DNA from: Phialophora verrucosa
Lineage: Eukaryota > Ascomycota > Eurotiomycetes > Chaetothyriales > Herpotrichiellaceae
Assembly: GCA_002099365.1 (NCBI GenBank)
Contig: MSED01000001.1
Coordinates: forward strand, 2,294,001-2,358,000
DNA length: 64,000 nt
Direction of reading: 5' to 3'
Shown one piece after another: positions 42,892-54,694 of this stretch. Numbering within the stretch: position 1 is the first letter of the stretch; each line of letters starts with the position of its first letter. The notes under the pieces were generated by a model. That model searched no databases, was not told the DNA's origin, and saw only the letters and a list, made by a program, of their open reading frames with translations. Made by a program: the position numbers and the translations under genes.

Positions 42892-45701
42892 ATGCCACGA
42901 CAGGAGTCCCCAGGTGCGTAGGGAAAGCAATTGTGTTTGATGCCTAGCTAAATGCGTCCGACCAGAATCTGCCGAGCAACCGCTCCAGGGTGTGGTGCTA
43001 TGCTTCACCTCAATTGGGCCAGAAGACCGGGTCAGCACCGAAGCAAGACCCTTTCATTATGTGGCTGACTGGAACTCCAGACTCGATATGCCGACATTGC
43101 AATAAAGATGGGAGCCGAGCACAAGCTCGACCTGACTTCAGATACATCCCACCTAATCGTCGGTAGCACAGATACCCTCAAGTACCAATACGTTGCCAGA
43201 GAAAGAGAAGATATAAAGGTGTTGCTTCCAGAATGGATTGAGGCTGTGCGAGATCATTGGATCAACGATCTGCCTCTGGACCTGAACGCTCTTGCCCTGA
43301 AATACCGAGTACCCACCTTAGCCGGCTTGAAGATATGCATTACAGGATTCGACGACCTCGTCTTCCGTGCCCAACTGCAGAAGAATGTCAAGGAGAACGG
43401 TGGTGAATATACCGGGGATCTGACCAAGGATGTCACTCATCTGATCGCTGCGAAGCCCGAGGGGAAGAAGTACGAGTATGGGATGCAATGGCAGAAGAAG
43501 GTCGTGAGTCTGAAATGGTACAAGGACAGCCTTGAAAGGGGCATGCAGTTGGACGAGACTCTCTACCATCCTACAGTTCCGGTTGCTGAGCAGGGTGTCG
43601 GCGCGTGGAACCGTAGACAGCGGTCATCCCCTCAACTGGGCAAACGTACACGAGAAGAGATCATGGGTCCAGAGCCATCTCGGAAGCTTCGAAGGACTGC
43701 AAGCGTAAGACTCGGAAGTCAGAATAAGGACATGTGGTCGGATATTGTTGGTGGTGCTGGTTTTGAGGCTACGACGGATGCGCGCCCGCCGCTAAAGCCT
43801 TCTATCTCCATGCCCTCTCTCCGAAGGCCAGATAGAGCTGCTATCGTGGCGGAGGACGTTCGAAATGACCAAGTTCCTGCTGTATCTCATCCCGGCAATA
43901 CACATTCTGAGGGATACATGGCTGGCTGCCACTTCATGGTACAATGCCCGGATCATAAAAAGGTAAAGCTACGACTCATTGCTATTGCCACACAATCTAC
44001 ATGCTTACACTGTCTTAGAATGAACACCTACGGAGAATATTGACTTCGCTTGGTGCGACAATCATTACTGAAGATCAAACTCAAGGTATCATTGGACCTA
44101 ACAAATTATTCGTCATACTGACGCACGATGTGGCTACGGTCGGAGCAGTACCCACGGGAGCCATTCCAGATGGCTTCCAGGTGGTATCTGAACTCTGGCT
44201 GGAGAAATGCATGGTCGCGAAGTCCTTCATAGTCCCTGAAAACTACCCTCTTGGACAAGTGATTAGAGAACCCCAAACATCGCTGAGAGGTTTGACCATC
44301 AACGTCAGCGGCTTCGACGGGATCGAGAATGTGCATATCATCAAGATCGTTACATTGCTCGGTGGCACATACGCGAAGGCGTTCACTTCAGCAATTTCAG
44401 TGCTTATATGCAGAGCGACCTTTGCGAGAAGGGACAAACTTGAGCTGGCGCATCATCTTGGTATTCCTGCTGTGACAGAGGATTGGCTGTGGTCAACAAT
44501 CAGGGACGGGGCCAAAGCAAGCATAAACGATCATCTTCTGCAACCTCTACGAGCCCACGACGTGAATACCGAAACGGTCGTTCCGAAGAAAGCGCCCTCG
44601 GGCGACCATGTGGACTTGGGCACGACGTTTCTGCAGAGAAAGGCGGACGATGGACCAGCACAGCGACAGGGACCAGTGCAGGCAGCTGAGAACCCAACTA
44701 GGACCGGGGCGGTAACAGTCAACCCTAATAGGTCGAGTTTGGCTGTCGTTGTCCTCCAGGAGCCCACAGATGGTCCAGATGGGCCCGAAATGCAAGTGTT
44801 ATCTGAGCATACGAGTGCCTCTGGACGAAGCGACACGCAGGAAGGCTCATACATCTCCGGAAATTGTCCTCTCCGGGAGCTCTCTCCAACTTCTGCTCGC
44901 AGAAATTTTCGGGGAGTCGCACATACTAAAGCTCAGATCCGCTCTTTGGATGGTATATCCAGTGTGGAAGAGCAGAAGTCGAAAGAGAACGCGATAGCCG
45001 GGGTAGGAAACGCAGCAAAGCTCACCGACGTCGATGCGATCAATGGGGCAATCCGGGACATCTTGAATGAGCATTCGAGCAAGAAAGCAGCCGGTAACAA
45101 AGTTGCCGATGAAGCAAAGAAGAAGAACAGATTGGTTGGCCGGGCCCTTAGCAACCTGTCCAATTCGTCGTCAACCTCGAATGTCCGACCCTCGAGGGCG
45201 AGCTCAATTGGCAGCATAAACACAGATGGCATAGGCAGCGAACTTCCTACCAAGCAAGTAGGAGAGCATCAGGGTGGCGAATCAACATCCGCAGCCGAGA
45301 AGAGGAGCTTTAGCTTCACCGGACGGGCTACGACCCCTCTCGCAGGGCTGAATTCTGCTGCGTATGGGATGGAAGACCCTGATCTGGCCAGGCCGGCAGG
45401 CTTTCACACCGAGCAAGAATCGGCACCTCGCATGACGCAACTGGGGTACGAGGATCCTGAAGAAGCAGTCCGGCTACGCGAAAAGCTGGCTGCTTCGAGG
45501 CGGAAAAGGTCAAAGAAGAACGGCGGCGACAAGGAATCTGAAAATCAAAACGAAGGAACGAAACCAGCAGTGACAAAACAGAAGACCTTTGACCGCAAGA
45601 TTCGCGACGATGATCTACTGGGTATAGCGGACACCGGATGGGGAACCGGAAGAAGGACAAGGCATAAGCAGCGGAGTCCCCCAGGTGTCAAAGGGTTTTG
45701 A
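42892..45701 (+). CDS. rad4: Four-BRCT replication/checkpoint protein Rad4/Dpb11/TopBP1
   Basis: Exons 42892-42913, 42966-43030, 43081-43962 and 44019-45701 (introns 52, 50 and 56 nt) give 883 residues. BRCT1 (about 12-100) is assembled from three exons: LQGVVLCFTSIGPEDR|TRYADIAIKMGAEHKLDLTSDTSHLIVG. BRCT2 (108-192) has LAGLKICITGFDD ... LTKDVTHLIAAKPEGKKYEYG. BRCT3 (about 306-400) crosses the last intron. BRCT4 (411-490) has LRGLTINVSGFDG. The C-terminal 390 residues are disordered, with a basic RRKRSKKN patch. In fission and budding yeast it brings Sld3 and GINS to origins and activates the ATR-type checkpoint kinase. The 22-nt first exon (MPRQESP) was chosen because it is the only start that gives the right phase. 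Two MCB boxes precede it. Confidence 0.93.
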
Positions 45702-47284
45702 GTAGCAGGTCTTTGTGTGCTGGCATCTGTGATAGCTTTTGGTCTAGAGGAATATGACGGACGCCTGCCCTTCGTTGCCGATCTATATCTGCTACTTTGC
45801 CTGCCTTACCCAGGCAGGTTAGTAGTCCAATCTAGGGGCATGTTGTCCGAAAGGTGGATAAAGACATTACAGAGTACGGAGTAAGGTTGACGGAGGTTCG
45901 ATCAGGAACTTGCAGGCGTAAAGCGATGCGAATCAGCATTAGTAGTGTGATCGACAGGGCAGCTTGTTTCATAGTAGATGCCCGGAAGATAGTATGCACC
46001 TATGTATTAGCGTGCTCCCTTGATCAGCAAGCGCACCATGGAGCTTCACAAAGCAAGAAAGTGTGATAGTTACTGGTACAAGTACTCTACCTGCAGGGGG
46101 GGTGGTTGGTGTTAGAAGTCGACTAATCAGTCAAATAGGGGAAGTGAAGGCTCGCCGTGGTGACAGCGGGCATATTTGAAGCTGGCCGCTCAGGCTCGTT
46201 CCTTCGCCGATGCTCGAAAGATGAAGGGCCACAGGGCTCACGGAGCGAGCATTGGAACCCGAGCGCGATTCTTCGGAGACGCGCCAAGGGAGTAACGGTG
46301 AGACGGTGAGATCCAGTGGGCCAGGCACGCCAGGCTCGGGCGGAACCAGTATTACCAAGGACAGAGAAAAGATACGATTACAGTTCACCTAAACTTTGAC
46401 TCGCACTTCTTCGAGCTGGACTCCAGCCGGTCTGTTCAATCAACCCGTAAGTAGCGCCCGTCGGAGATTTTGACACTGAGCGCAAAAAACCTAAAAGATA
46501 AATTGACATGATGCAGTGCGAAGAACCAACCAAGCTAAGTAACTGGTCAGCGTAAGGCTGGAAGGCTGGCGTCAACCCCGGGATCAGCTGTTGCCGCTGT
46601 CAACTGTTTGAAGTCAAGCTTGGAGTGACAGGAGTGTCAGTGACAGCTTGTTGAGCTGGCTTCGGAACAATTCTCCCATTGCCCGCCTCAGAACCATATA
46701 GAGGCTATACCTCTCCAGCTTGCATCCTTTTGAACCTTTCTGTGTGTATTCAATCGGCCGTCTTCAGCTACAGTAGTGACGTGACACTCTGACGGACTCG
46801 ATCTACCACTGTAAACGCCCGGGCTTCTCTCGAGCGTCTCGAAGCCTCATCGACCCGTCGGCGCGGTCTAGACCCACAACAAGCTGCTGCGCTTGTGCGA
46901 GCTCCTGCGAAGGCTTGCGTTTCAGGCCATTCCCTGTCCGTCGTGGTCTCGAGGGCTTTTCATCATCCCGTCCAATCCAACCCCATCTCTCTGACTTCTC
47001 AAACTGCCAACACTTGTTGCTCAGTTCACATCTACCTCGATCGAGCAGTGGAAATCGCGCTACGGACTTTGCCCTCCTCAGCTGATCGGTTTCCTGGTCC
47101 CCGTCTCACAAGCGCAAGCAGGAAGACAGGGTTTGAGACCGCGTCCTTCCGTGCGTGTCACAGACCCGGCAGGGCTCTCACCAGTGACATCTTCGCAACC
47201 CCACCGTACGCCGACTCCTGGGACCCATTATCTTCAGCCGCTTGGTCGCTAGTCACCCGAGGGGAAGATCAGTTCATATACATC
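45702..47284. other. Intergenic plus phosducin-like gene leader
   Basis: About 1.6 kb. The last 390 bp (46895-47284) are open in the same frame as the phosducin-like gene but contain no ATG, so they are treated as leader. No other gene seen. Confidence 0.5.
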
Positions 47285-48279
47285 ATGGCAGACCTCGCAC
47301 GCGAAGAAGCCGAGCGATACTTCTCTCATCGCGAACATCCAACCTCTCATCCCGAAGACCGCGACCGAGACTCGATACATTTATCTGACGACGAGGCCGA
47401 GCCTGAGCACGACGACTTTTCAGATCCAGGCACCGACGACGAAACGATAGGCAACATGGCGACCATGACGGCCACCAAAACCACCTACCATCTTCCAACC
47501 CAGACACACTTCGCCAACACGGGACCCAAGGGTGTCATTGCGGACGCCCAGTCCTACAATCGAGCCAAGCAGTCTACCTTCCGACAACGGCTGGCCAGCT
47601 TCGCCAACAACCTGACCTCCAACGGGAAGTCCACGGCCGCGACCACGGTGACGGAGAAGAAGGACAAACGGAAATCCATATTTGGGACCTCCCCAAAGTC
47701 CACCACGTCCTCGGAGTCGGAAAACCTCGCCATCTCCGACGATGAAGCGGATTCGGAGTTCATGCGGACGTGGCGAGCCAACCGCCTGCAAGAACTCTCG
47801 ACGCAGTCCCAGTCGGCGTATCAGAGAAAGCCCAGCCAACGAAGCTGGGGCACGTTCCAGGAAGTCGATGCGAATGGTTATCTCGACGCCATCGAAAAGG
47901 TATCCGACGACACCGTCGTGGTGGTCATGGTCCACGACCCTTCCTCGTCACAGAGCGCCGAAGTCGAGGACGAACTGGGCATGCTCGCGTACAAACACAA
48001 CAAGACACGCTTCGTCAAGCTACATTACCAGGTTGCCGAGATGGAGACGGTCCAGATCCCCGCCGTCCTGGCATACCGAGCCGGCGAGGTCGTGGCTACG
48101 ATATCGGGCGCCAAAGCCGAAGGCCTGGAAGGTCTACTGTTACAGTAAGTGCATGGCAATGCTTCTCCTGCCCCCCTCCCTGTTCAGTCCAAGTGTACAT
48201 CTGCCCCCGGTTCAGTCCAAGTGTACAACTTGAGCCGACGCTGACATGCTCTGCGAAAAGGAACCGCGTCCTCCAGTGA
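47285..48279 (+). CDS. Phosducin-like protein (BDM-1/PhnA/PhLP type)
   Basis: Exons 47285-48144 and 48261-48279 (116-nt intron with CTGAC branch) give 292 residues. The N-terminal half is acidic and disordered. The conserved part includes FMRTWRANRLQEL, SWGTFQEVDANGYLDAIEKVSDDTVVVVMVHDP and a thioredoxin-like fold (LAYKHNKTRFVKLHYQVAEMETVQIPAVLAYRAGEVV). The last exon encodes only NRVLQ, matching the usual short basic end of PhLP. Fungal phosducin-like proteins assist assembly of G-protein beta-gamma through CCT. If the intron is retained the frame stops at once (CAG TAA), losing only five residues. Confidence 0.92.
48182..48227 (+). repeat. 18-bp direct repeat inside the phosducin-like intron
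   Basis: GTTCAGTCCAAGTGTACA occurs at 48182-48199 and 48210-48227. It lies before the branch site and accounts for the greater length of this intron. Confidence 0.93.
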
Positions 48280-49331
48280 CGTTTGACGCCTGCCGCTTGT
48301 CCCACTCCCACGCCCATGAGTTTACGCCTCTCTTTCTCAGCCATGTATTACCACCAGCCATGTCGCAGTTGGTTTCTCACCACGAATCTCATGCTTCACA
48401 GCGAATGAGGGCGTCAAAGCGCATAGCACTCGCTCTCTACCGCTGGTCGGGCAGGGGGAGACTCGATCAGCCATCCTCGTCCGCGCCATATGCTGTCACC
48501 TTGAGCGTTCCCACCAATTTGGCGTCGTCTGTGCACATACAAAGCACTTCCTATTGTCACAAACATAGGTCGCCCTCATCTGGCAATCAAATCCAGCAAG
48601 GATTTTTGAGGATTTCTAGAAAATGGAGCTGAGCTATTTGCGAAATCCGGTCGCGCTGCTGGAGGACATGGCGTCCATTTGAGCTGTACAGCAAGACCAT
48701 AGACTTTGGATACGAATGAACCCGCGTTCACGAATCATTGCTTGTTCATTCCATGGGCGAGCTGTAATTTGCGTTTCAAGGGCATTCACCCATCCTGATT
48801 GCCAAGGCCGCATGATGCACCCAGCTATGGTGAAGCAACCCATTGCTGCAACTGTCTGTGCTCGCTCCCGCAATTTCGACGGCATAGTCATGAATCCAAG
48901 CCTCCGGAGACCGTGTCCATGCGCCCCCATTACATTGGGTCCCACCATCCTACGCCCTTCGCATTGATTCCGTGTAAGATCTTTGGTATCATTTGCGTGA
49001 AAGTGGTAAACATGCAGAAAAGCTCAGGTCGCCCCAGATGACTGATGGTACAATGGATCCAACTTTTCTGGAAATGCGCCCACGCCCACGCCTGATGCTG
49101 TCGAGATCGACGACCGCAAGCTCAAGGAGATTCAGAAGAGTCATTGCGAAGACGCGACGCGGTGGGGCCCAGGAAAGATCTGCGATGCAGACTGTAGGCT
49201 CCGCCATTGTCACACTTGCCAGCCGCCCCGCCTTTGCTTCACACGTTGAGTTCGTTGCTCGTGCACCTCGTTTTCACGTCCATTCGCGTGCTCTGAAAAG
49301 ACGCACCGTACAGATCCGACAATCTGTCATC
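48280..49331. other. Convergent intergenic region, no supported gene
   Basis: About 1.05 kb between the stops of the phosducin-like gene and TAF14. Small frames on both strands show no family resemblance. Confidence 0.55.
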
Positions 49332-50344
49332 CTATGCGGATGACGAGATGGCGTTCTTCTCCGTTGTGAAGTCCCAGAGCATCTTGATCAGGTTCTCGGG
49401 CAGGGTGTACAAGTCGACATGGAACTCGCCCTGCTCGGCGTCATTTCTCATCCACGAGTCCTCGCTCTTGTTGTCATGGACCATCTGGACGACTTGCAGG
49501 AGATCGTCCTCTCCGAGTTTCTGCAACCCCTCCGCCAACTTGTCCATATCGACGACTTTGGAGTCGCCCTTCTTCTTCTTCTGCGTTGATGCACCACCGA
49601 TCTCGCTTGTCCTCTTCTTGCCGGCTACGGGTGTATCCGCGCCATTTGCAGCCGCATTTTCGCCTGGGATAGGGCCGGAATTTCGCAGTGCCTCCAGCAG
49701 GGCGCCCTTGGGGTTCTTGAATGTGATGATTTGCTTCGTCTCGTAGCGAGAATTGGCGAAGTTGAGGTCGTGGACTAGGGGATAGGTCTTGCCAGAGAGG
49801 TCCTTCAATTCGATTTGCAACTCGAATTCACCCCAGCCATCTTCAGAGACGCGGAAGGGGGGTTTCTTGAGCACTGCGAAGGCGGTTGGGTTACTACTGT
49901 CGTGTCACACGGGGTCTGCGAGGGGGTTTCATCAAGGTTACCTTGTCTGGCCTTGTCCCCGAAGGACTCGTGGAGGATGTATGTGACTGACTCGAAGATG
50001 TCTGCGTCAATCTCTTGTTTGGTGTCGGCGTGGAGGAGGACGATCTTTATAGACCAGTGTCGCAGGGGGAATCCCGCAACGCCGCTGTCGGCACCGGGGC
50101 TATAGCAGCAACGTCAGAACATGAGCATGTCGCGTGTAACGACCCTTTCAATTCTTCCGGCGCAAGTAATCAGGGCGCCGGGAAGTCAGAAGGTAAAGGT
50201 GACGAATGGGTGAGCGCGTGCGGTGGTGTGATGGAACATACATGACCTTCTGGTCGGTTATGATCTTGATGCTGCGCTTAACCTGTAAAGCCTGTCAGCC
50301 AGCCACTCAGACAGGAGCGCCGTGTTGCGACATACGTCCGGCAT
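49332..50344 (-). CDS. TAF14: YEATS-domain protein Taf14
   Basis: Exons 50344-50336 (9 nt, MPD), 50282-50242, 50099-49942 and 49873-49332 (introns 53, 142 and 68 nt) give 249 residues. The YEATS domain is rebuilt over three junctions: VKRSIKIITDQKVI|PGADSGVAGFPLRHWSIKIVLL ... FESVTYILHESFGDKARQ|VLKKPPFRVSEDGWGEFELQIEL ... LVHDLNFANSRYETKQIITF. The C-terminus (KLAEGLQKLGEDDLLQVVQMVHDN ... FHVDLYTLPENLIKMLWDFT) is the extraterminal (ET-like) domain that distinguishes Taf14 from Yaf9. A KKRTSE ... KKKK linker lies between them. In yeast Taf14 reads acylated H3K9 and is shared by TFIID, TFIIF, SWI/SNF, INO80 and NuA3. The tiny first exon is supported by exact phase. Confidence 0.93.
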
Positions 50345-50876
50345 GTCGGCGACGCTGTAGGTAGTCAAGCTTGAAGTTGCAGAGAAGCGTGTGGGGTTGA
50401 AGACTGGCTATGGCGCCGCTGACGGTGGATTTGGTGGAAATAGAATGTTTGGTGACGGAGAAGAAAAGAAAGAGAGGGGAAAGCAGCAACAGAGAGACGC
50501 GATCTCCTAACGTCGGCGGATTCTGGTCAGTCAACAGTCAGAAGTCATCGGTCCATTGTTTCTGTGTAGAGGCACGAGAAGTGAGGCGGGCGAGGCTGCG
50601 ACAAGCGCGGGCCAGACTAGCCTAAGTAGGCTAGCGTCCTTTGGGGGATGCATTTCATTCTCGATTTCACTCTTGTCCGTGTCTGCGTGAACTCCGATTT
50701 CTATCTAAGCGTGGGTATTGGCACAGGCACCGGTAGAGTCCAAGGCGAAGTTTCCATTGTGTTACCGCTCTTCCATCATGCTCTGCTCTGCTCTGCTTAT
50801 GTCGTCTCCGTCAATTCAATGCTGGACCCCAATTGTCACACATTCCACACTTGCTTGCTTGCGATGCGCCAAAGGA
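50345..50876. other. Intergenic between TAF14 start and RanBP1 stop
   Basis: About 530 bp holding the TAF14 promoter and the RanBP1 3' UTR. No gene seen. Confidence 0.5.
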
Positions 50877-51866
50877 TCATGACTTCTGGAACAAGGCCTC
50901 GTTCTCTTGCTGTGCCTTGATAAAAGCCTCTTTGAAGAGGTTGGCATCTGTAAAGGAATCAGCAGCTGCGCATTGTTTGCGTGATAAAGTTCCACCTACT
51001 CTCACTGTTTCCAAATCGGATTGCCAATGTTTGGGCTTCGGGCTCCCCTTCGCTGACATCGGCTGCGACATTCCACACCCAGCTGCGATCGCTGCCAACA
51101 TTGGGGGAGAGCTTCATGTCAGGAGTAACTACAGGAGTATCAGCACTTGCTCGTATATAATGTCAAGCAGGCAGAAACTTACCGTAATGGTTGGCGCAAA
51201 CCTTCAGAGTCTTGTCTCGGCGCATGACCAGTCGAGTCTTGCCGTTTTCCTTGTGCTTGAGCAGTCGGACATCGCCAGTGCCTCGCTCCTTCCATTCTCT
51301 TGAGTCTCGGTCGAACTTGAAGAGTTTGGCGCGCATCTTGAAGACCTGCTCCTCAGACTCCTCGTTGGTCTTGGTGTCGACTCGCTCTGTCAACCGAACA
51401 ACAGGCTCAAACTCGACGTCCGCTTCTTCTTCTTCGGCCTTGTCCTGGTGCAGCGACCCAAGTCAGCTCACTTGTCTAGTTAGACTGTTGTAAATCTTAC
51501 CTCGTCGTCTTCGTCCTTCTTCTGCGCCTTGGAACTTCCACTGGGCTCGTCATTAGCATCATCCGCCTCTTCAGGTTTGCGTTCCTTCTTGGCTCCGCCA
51601 CCAAACATAGAGAAGACAGAGTCCTTCACATTGGAGGCGGCGGCAGATGCGGTGCTGGCTGCGCTGGTGGCGGCATTGGTGGCGGCTTCTGTGTAGGTGG
51701 GAGGCTTCGTCTCACTGTCGCCTTTGGCATCAGCTGCAGGAGCTTCAGCCGAAGGGTCACCCAGCGGGTTCTTAACGAGGTCGGTCTCTTGTTCCGCGGG
51801 TCTCAGGTCGGCGGAGGCTTCTTGAGTCGCAGAAGGGGTCGGTTTGGCATCGCCTGCATCCGCCAT
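50877..51866 (-). CDS. Ran-binding protein 1 (RanBP1/Yrb1)
   Basis: Exons 51866-51501, 51444-51183, 51128-51000 and 50947-50877 (introns 56, 54 and 52 nt) give 275 residues. The RanBD is complete only after splicing: EFEPVVRLTERVDTKTNEESEEQVFKMRAKLFKFD, WKERGTGDVRLLKHKENGKTRLVMRRDKTLKVCANHY|VTPDMKLSPNVGSDRSWVWNVAADVSEGE ... LAIRFGNSEN|ANLFKEAFIKAQQ. It stimulates RanGAP-mediated GTP hydrolysis on Ran and releases export complexes in the cytoplasm. The N-terminal 120 residues are a low-complexity Ala/Ser/Glu region. It is divergent from the F-box gene, with only 322 bp between starts. Confidence 0.95.
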
Positions 51867-52188
51867 GATTACCGAGATTGAGAAGAAGGCTTGATGGAAT
51901 TAGAGTCGAATATTGTGCGTGAAAGCGTCGACGTGGTCTGAAGTTATGGTCCCGTGAGTTGGGAATTGAAAGAGTTGTTTTGTCACAGGAGAGGGACAAC
52001 ACAGGACATCCCGCTAAATTGTTCGCCAAGGCGCTGCTCTGCTATGATATCACAGGTGCGACCTCGCTGCCCTCATCTGGCCCTCACCGTCAGCTTTACC
52101 TTTCTGTACGTCCCCAGCCTTCTCCCTCCAGCTTCTCCTCCTCTGGTGATCCGTTTCCATCTTCAAGGTATATGCTTGAGTTGCAAAC
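51867..52188. promoter_or_regulatory. Short divergent promoter (RanBP1 / F-box-RCC1)
   Basis: 322 bp between the two start codons must serve both genes. Pyrimidine-rich stretches (52100-52145) precede the F-box gene. No specific site identified. Confidence 0.5.
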
Positions 52189-54255
52189 ATGCCACTGCTA
52201 GATCTGCCAGACGATCTCCTCTCCATCATCCTGTCTTACTTGCCCCCCGAGGACTACCTGAGGCTCTGTCGAGTTTCAAAGCAGGTATACGTCAAGTATC
52301 GACAGGACTCGGTGTATTGGAGAAACGAGACCTCAAACACATTCCGGCTGCCCATAAGTCCCTTGCTCGCTGCGGATGGCCCTCGCTGGTACTGGCTGTA
52401 CAAACGTCTCAAGACCCAAACCCGCCTCTACACATGGGGTCAAGGAGCCAACCAGGATGTCGGCCCTGAGAGACCGGTTTTGTTGCCTCGTCGTCCGCCA
52501 CCACATGTTCCACAGCGAGTGCTCCCTCGCGTACCTGCTCGACCGCATCCAGCAATGCTTCCTCCGCGACCAACTCCGTCCAGGATCGCTCCTCGCGGGG
52601 CCTTTCACCGAACCTCCTCCAGCTGGCCCGTCGAGGTGCACATTCCAGACGAGGTAGGCGTGATTGCAGATCTCCAGTGCGGAGGGTGGTCGACAACGAT
52701 CTTATCTGCCGATGGCAAACTATACACGAAGGGCTCCATTAATTCGATGGACCGTGGGTCCATAGGCCAAGCATCGAAGGATTTCCACCCACTCGAATAC
52801 TTGACCCAGAGCACGTCTGCCATCCGACAGTTTTCTTCCGGGCGTTCTCACGTCCTAGCGTTGACAGATCACGGCAAAATCCTCTCTTGGGATCGAATCA
52901 ACGCGAAAGGGCTGATGGTGTTCTCGAGAAGCGGGACACACTTCGAAGGCAGGCCGACAAGAGTCGCCGCGGGTTGGGCAGAAAGCTCTGCCTACGTGCC
53001 GGAAGTAGGAATCATATATTGGACTCCCCTGCCAAATGACCAGACAGACGACATGGAGGACGGGAAGCCCGTCAAGGAAAAGGTGATTCCGGGGACTGCC
53101 CTCAGAGCCACTGAGACCGGGCACGTCGAAGTCATCAAACACGTCGTTCTCGAAGATTACATCGTCTATATCACCGACGAGTCCAAAGCATATGCATGTT
53201 GTATGCGCACTGACGACCCAGCCCAGTCCGAACCGTCGCAACCCCCGTTCGAGATTCCTGGATTTAGTGCACCACATCGTGAGCTGAAGGATATCCAGGG
53301 CTCCTTCCGGCGGTTCAGTGTGTTCACGGCGGCGGGCGAGGTTCTATCCGGCAATGTTGACTACGTCAGACGCTGCGCCGAGGCCGCTCGAACGTATCCG
53401 GAAGCCGCATCGTCGGGCGACTGGTCCACCTTGCCCAGCTTGCTTGCTTCCAGACCGCAAGATATTCCTGCATTGCAGCACACCGGCGTCATCTCGTTGG
53501 CATATGGAGACTACCATTACCACGCCCTGCACGCCGACGGCAAGATCACCTCTTACGGCACTGACTCTCAGAGCTGTGGATCACTAGGTCTTTCTGGCCC
53601 AGAGACCGGTGGACGTTTCCGTGGCCTTCGTCGCGAACGAGCTGGCCCTCGCTCTGACGCGGAGTTGCTCCCTATCGCCAACATCCGAGGCCGACAAGTC
53701 TGGTTCGAACCTGAGAAGGAGGACTGGCTGCAATGGATGGAAAACAAGCTCAACAAGCCACTCCTGGCCGCCAATGGCCAGCCAGCCCGACAAATCTGGG
53801 ACGTAGATGCCGTTAAGCAAGCCGCGTTCAGCGAGTGGGTCGAGCAGGAAGGGAGGCATTGGGAAGAAGGGCCACTGAGCGGCATGCCTGCCGAAGCGTC
53901 AGCGCAAACAACCAAAAAGGACAGAGCAGGCGACTACGCCAACCTTGGGTCCTACTTTCCGATCGCAATCGCCGCTGCGGGCTGGCATAGCGGAGCTTTG
54001 GTCCTGGTCGACGAGGACAAGGCTCACGCCGTTCGAACCAAGTGGGTCGCACACCCCCAGCAAGAGCTCGAAGACGACAAGACGCCGTCCATGCCCGGCG
54101 CATTCGAGAGCCCCGAGCCCGACGAGGTGGAGGTGTGGAAGAGGGACGGGTTTCCCAAAGTGCGCCTTCCGAATGGATTTGAAATGCCCGGCGAAGGCGA
54201 GCCACGGCCTTGGAGGGACGGGACACCGACCATGCGGGAGCTGGGCCTCGAGTAG
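52189..54255 (+). CDS. F-box protein with RCC1-like repeats (Saf1-like)
   Basis: Single exon, 688 residues. The F-box is at residues 2-45 (LLDLPDDLLSIILSYLPPEDYLRLCRVSKQVY). RCC1-type blades follow: RLYTWGQGANQD, VGVIADLQCGGWSTTILSADGKLYTKGS, IRQFSSGRSHVLALTDHGKILSWDRI, VISLAYGDYHYHALHADGKITSYGTDSQ and PIAIAAAGWHSGALVLVD. This arrangement matches yeast Saf1, the SCF adaptor for adenine deaminase Aah1 degradation; the substrate here is unknown. Between blade 1 and the next there is an unusual Pro/Arg-rich stretch (about residues 98-145). Confidence 0.9.
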   Translation: MPLLDLPDDLLSIILSYLPPEDYLRLCRVSKQVYVKYRQDSVYWRNETSNTFRLPISPLLAADGPRWYWLYKRLKTQTRLYTWGQGANQDVGPERPVLLPRRPPPHVPQRVLPRVPARPHPAMLPPRPTPSRIAPRGAFHRTSSSWPVEVHIPDEVGVIADLQCGGWSTTILSADGKLYTKGSINSMDRGSIGQASKDFHPLEYLTQSTSAIRQFSSGRSHVLALTDHGKILSWDRINAKGLMVFSRSGTHFEGRPTRVAAGWAESSAYVPEVGIIYWTPLPNDQTDDMEDGKPVKEKVIPGTALRATETGHVEVIKHVVLEDYIVYITDESKAYACCMRTDDPAQSEPSQPPFEIPGFSAPHRELKDIQGSFRRFSVFTAAGEVLSGNVDYVRRCAEAARTYPEAASSGDWSTLPSLLASRPQDIPALQHTGVISLAYGDYHYHALHADGKITSYGTDSQSCGSLGLSGPETGGRFRGLRRERAGPRSDAELLPIANIRGRQVWFEPEKEDWLQWMENKLNKPLLAANGQPARQIWDVDAVKQAAFSEWVEQEGRHWEEGPLSGMPAEASAQTTKKDRAGDYANLGSYFPIAIAAAGWHSGALVLVDEDKAHAVRTKWVAHPQQELEDDKTPSMPGAFESPEPDEVEVWKRDGFPKVRLPNGFEMPGEGEPRPWRDGTPTMRELGLE

Positions 54256-54694
54256 CTGCACAATGTATACAATTTCAGCCCAGCGCCGCCCAGCCCGTGG
54301 ATGCGATGAGAGAGTGATAGTTTGGGAATGCTCTCCTGGTACCCTAACGTCATGCAGGCATGAATGCGGGCCAGCCACGGCATGGTGAACGATGAGATAG
54401 ACACGGGACATTGATATGAACACGATAGCGACACAAGACAAGATAGACATGGGCGGTAGCTAATATGAACACGATGGCAATGAATTCGAAACCGTATCAT
54501 CAAGCAAGAGGCAGTCACAGAACAAAAGGATATTAAATATTCGTGCAAGAATCGTATTACATTGGATCCAAGATGCTCCAGAGCCATCATTGTCGAATCA
54601 TATCGTATGAGACTGGATGCGGCAACCTGGTGCAACCTCATGACACCACAATCGCCAATCCCGACTCCATCTCAATTCTCACATCATATCAGAA
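54256..54694. other. Convergent intergenic region
   Basis: About 440 bp between the F-box gene and the permease stop. Includes imperfect repeats of ATATGAACACGAT(A/G)GC near 54415 and 54463. No gene seen. Confidence 0.55.
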
